Part shown: positions 59,766-60,892 of the stretch, in pieces | How positions within the stretch are numbered: the stretch's first letter is position 1 | How the letters are laid out: each line of letters begins with the position of its first letter | Source: Anaerolineales bacterium | GTDB lineage: Bacteria; Chloroflexota; Anaerolineae; Anaerolineales; UBA4823 | DNA length: 60,892 bases | Assembly (NCBI GenBank): GCA_020061105.1 | Contig: JAGUYW010000009.1 | Span: forward strand, 1-60,892 | Direction: 5' to 3' | The notes under the pieces: generated by a model | The model's input: only the letters and a program-made list of their open reading frames with translations | What the model was told of the DNA's origin: nothing | The model's database searches: none | Program-made: the position numbers and the translations under genes

Positions 59766-60892
59766 ATGCTTTACCAGCGAATAACACTACCACAATATGT
59801 TGGTTTAAAAATTCAAAAGGATCGTTGGAAGAGCGGCGCACCAGTTGTCCCAGGGTGTAGCCGCCAAAAATGGGCGTTTGCGCGCCGATGACGTCTCGCA
59901 CGGCTTCAATTTCTCCCTGCGGCTGCAGTTCGAGCATCACTTGCCAGGCGACATCGACCAGCAGCAAGGCAGCCACCGGTTGGGCGTCTCCCAACATGGC
60001 TTTGGCCTGCCCGGCAGCCTGACGAGCGGCCTGCTGGCAGCCATCGATCGTTCCGATCATCAAGTCGACCAGCGCGCCTTCTGCCAGCCGGCTGTTCATG
60101 CGCAAACTGCCATCTGCCTCCATGCGCAAGGGAGAACGAATCTGCAACGCCTGACCGGGCTGGCCATGAACTCCCAGCGGATACTGGCGCACGAGATCGT
60201 TCAAAGGCGGGAAAGACCAATCGCGGGCCGGGAAACCAAACCAGCGAGCGTAGATATGGCTGGCGGGTTCATCGTCCAGCATGCGCACCCACTGCCCCTG
60301 GACACGCGTCAAACGCGCCAGCGCCCCCACCGGCCGCCATCCATGCGCCGCGCCCACGCCTATAGCGATCTCGCCGCTCAACAGCATACCCGCCAACCCA
60401 CCGCTGCCGGACTGACGCCCGCCGATCTGGTAAGTGCGGCCGCGGTTGACCTCACCGCCAGCCAGGCAGCCTGCTACCACGAAGTTCCCCGCCGCCAGGT
60501 ACTCACCAAGCAAGCTGGCGTCGCCGTTCAAACCATCCGCCGCCAGCAATAATACTGACGATGATTCGGCTGGGGGGTTTAAGACATGCAGCATGTTTTG
60601 GATGGCGCTGCGGCTATCCTGGTTAAAATCAGGCCACCAACCGGCGCGGCCTTGCACGCCTTCCCCGGCAAACAAAGCCGCCACAACCGAGCGCCGGCTG
60701 CGCCCTGCAGGACTGAGTTCTGCGGAAGTCGAGAATCCGAGCAGTGGAAGATCGCCCAGGGTTTCCAGCGCCCCGCCTAACACTTCTTGAATTGGATAGG
60801 CGTAGGAAGAAATCAGCCACCCAAAAGCCGGGCGGGCGGTTTTTCCCAGGCCTTCCATGGCCTGCTGGACGGATTCTACACCGGCCTGGTGG
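59764..60892 (-). CDS. FIST-domain protein, 5' end beyond the right edge
   Basis: The frame is open to the right edge. An ATG at 60858 would give 364 aa, but the in-frame codons upstream (HQAGVESVQQA) are protein-like and FIST_N domains normally begin about 30-60 residues earlier, so the real start lies outside. FIST_N: LPLLGFSTSAELSPAG, SVVAALFAG, LLLAADGLNGD, VVAGCLAGG. FIST_C: RWFGFPARDWSFPPLND, YPLGVHG, LRMEADGSLRM, then PIFGGYTLGQL near the end. FIST proteins are ligand sensors often coupled to signalling enzymes; the ligand is unknown. Confidence 0.8.
   Translation of the reverse strand, partial: HQAGVESVQQAMEGLGKTARPAFGWLISSYAYPIQEVLGGALETLGDLPLLGFSTSAELSPAGRSRRSVVAALFAGEGVQGRAGWWPDFNQDSRSAIQNMLHVLNPPAESSSVLLLAADGLNGDASLLGEYLAAGNFVVAGCLAGGEVNRGRTYQIGGRQSGSGGLAGMLLSGEIAIGVGAAHGWRPVGALARLTRVQGQWVRMLDDEPASHIYARWFGFPARDWSFPPLNDLVRQYPLGVHGQPGQALQIRSPLRMEADGSLRMNSRLAEGALVDLMIGTIDGCQQAARQAAGQAKAMLGDAQPVAALLLVDVAWQVMLELQPQGEIEAVRDVIGAQTPIFGGYTLGQLVRRSSNDPFEFLNQHIVVVLFAGKA

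Noticed and set aside
1-60892. tRNA, rRNA, CRISPR, insertion sequences, phage integrase or att sites
   Set aside because: No cloverleaf, repeat-spacer pattern, transposase or integrase motif, or paired end repeats were seen in any intergenic region.

Overview
The window reads as one contiguous stretch of bacterial chromosome, most likely from an anaerobic or facultative member of Chloroflexota (Anaerolineae-like). This is inferred from the gene repertoire as I remember that group, not from a database search. The supporting genes are a YvcK protein with two added N-terminal membrane helices, a PhaR-type regulator joined to a phasin-like tail, CpXC and FIST proteins, lone Ser/Thr kinases, and large secreted proteins ending in a short LPxLRRP tail. 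Genes are densely packed with many 1-14 bp overlaps. I found no rRNA, tRNA, CRISPR array, insertion sequence or prophage, and only one intergenic gap above 300 bp (57261-57614).

Layout. (1) 1-5204: a truncated ParB-like gene coupled to a metallophosphoesterase, a lipoprotein c-type cytochrome, and two patatin-like lipases flanking an iron-containing alcohol dehydrogenase. (2) 5327-9178, minus: a lipid operon with an SCP2 protein, an acyl-ACP-reductase-like protein, an extended SDR and an acyltransferase. (3) 9325-11093, plus: a polyhydroxyalkanoate granule unit with a phasin, a PhaR-phasin fusion and an SRPBCC protein, behind a consensus promoter carrying two palindromes. (4) 11081-28574, minus: about 17 kb of co-directional genes. 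Envelope polysaccharide genes (flippase, Wzm/Wzt exporter, glycosyltransferases, NusG paralogue, two Gmd-like dehydratases, membrane flippase-like protein, LMW phosphatase, GT-C transferase) surround a central-carbon block (yvcK, gap, pgk, tpiA). (5) 28722-31024, plus: two glycosyltransferases. (6) 31049-35104: an agmatinase-family gene divergent from a polar amino-acid ABC importer. (7) 35521-45202, plus: ROK kinase, recJ, an orphan AAA ATPase, a glycerophosphodiesterase, a threonine-dehydratase-like enzyme, a lone CoA-transferase subunit and a membrane-anchored GH3 protein. (8) 45199-51423: a Ser/Thr kinase divergent from an FHA/winged-helix regulator, then a minus operon of aminotransferase, histidine kinase and CpXC protein. 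(9) 51632-59714, plus: tgt, uppP and two large secreted proteins. (10) 59764 to the right edge: a FIST protein.

Most notable points. The two large secreted proteins are unrelated in their N-terminal parts but share an ungapped 117-residue C-terminal module ending in the same tail, a candidate sorting or anchoring signal. The class III aminotransferase is broken by an in-frame amber codon, followed by 52 well-conserved codons. At least eight genes have a -10 hexamer only 7-13 nt before the start codon with no usable Shine-Dalgarno, which indicates leaderless transcripts. A Ser/Thr kinase faces a transcription factor whose FHA domain precedes its winged helix, the reverse of the mycobacterial EmbR order. 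The PHA regulator carries the same domain as the phasin encoded just upstream.

Start codons were chosen by reading Shine-Dalgarno sequences and overlaps by eye. Family names rest on motif recognition from memory and were not confirmed by any search.
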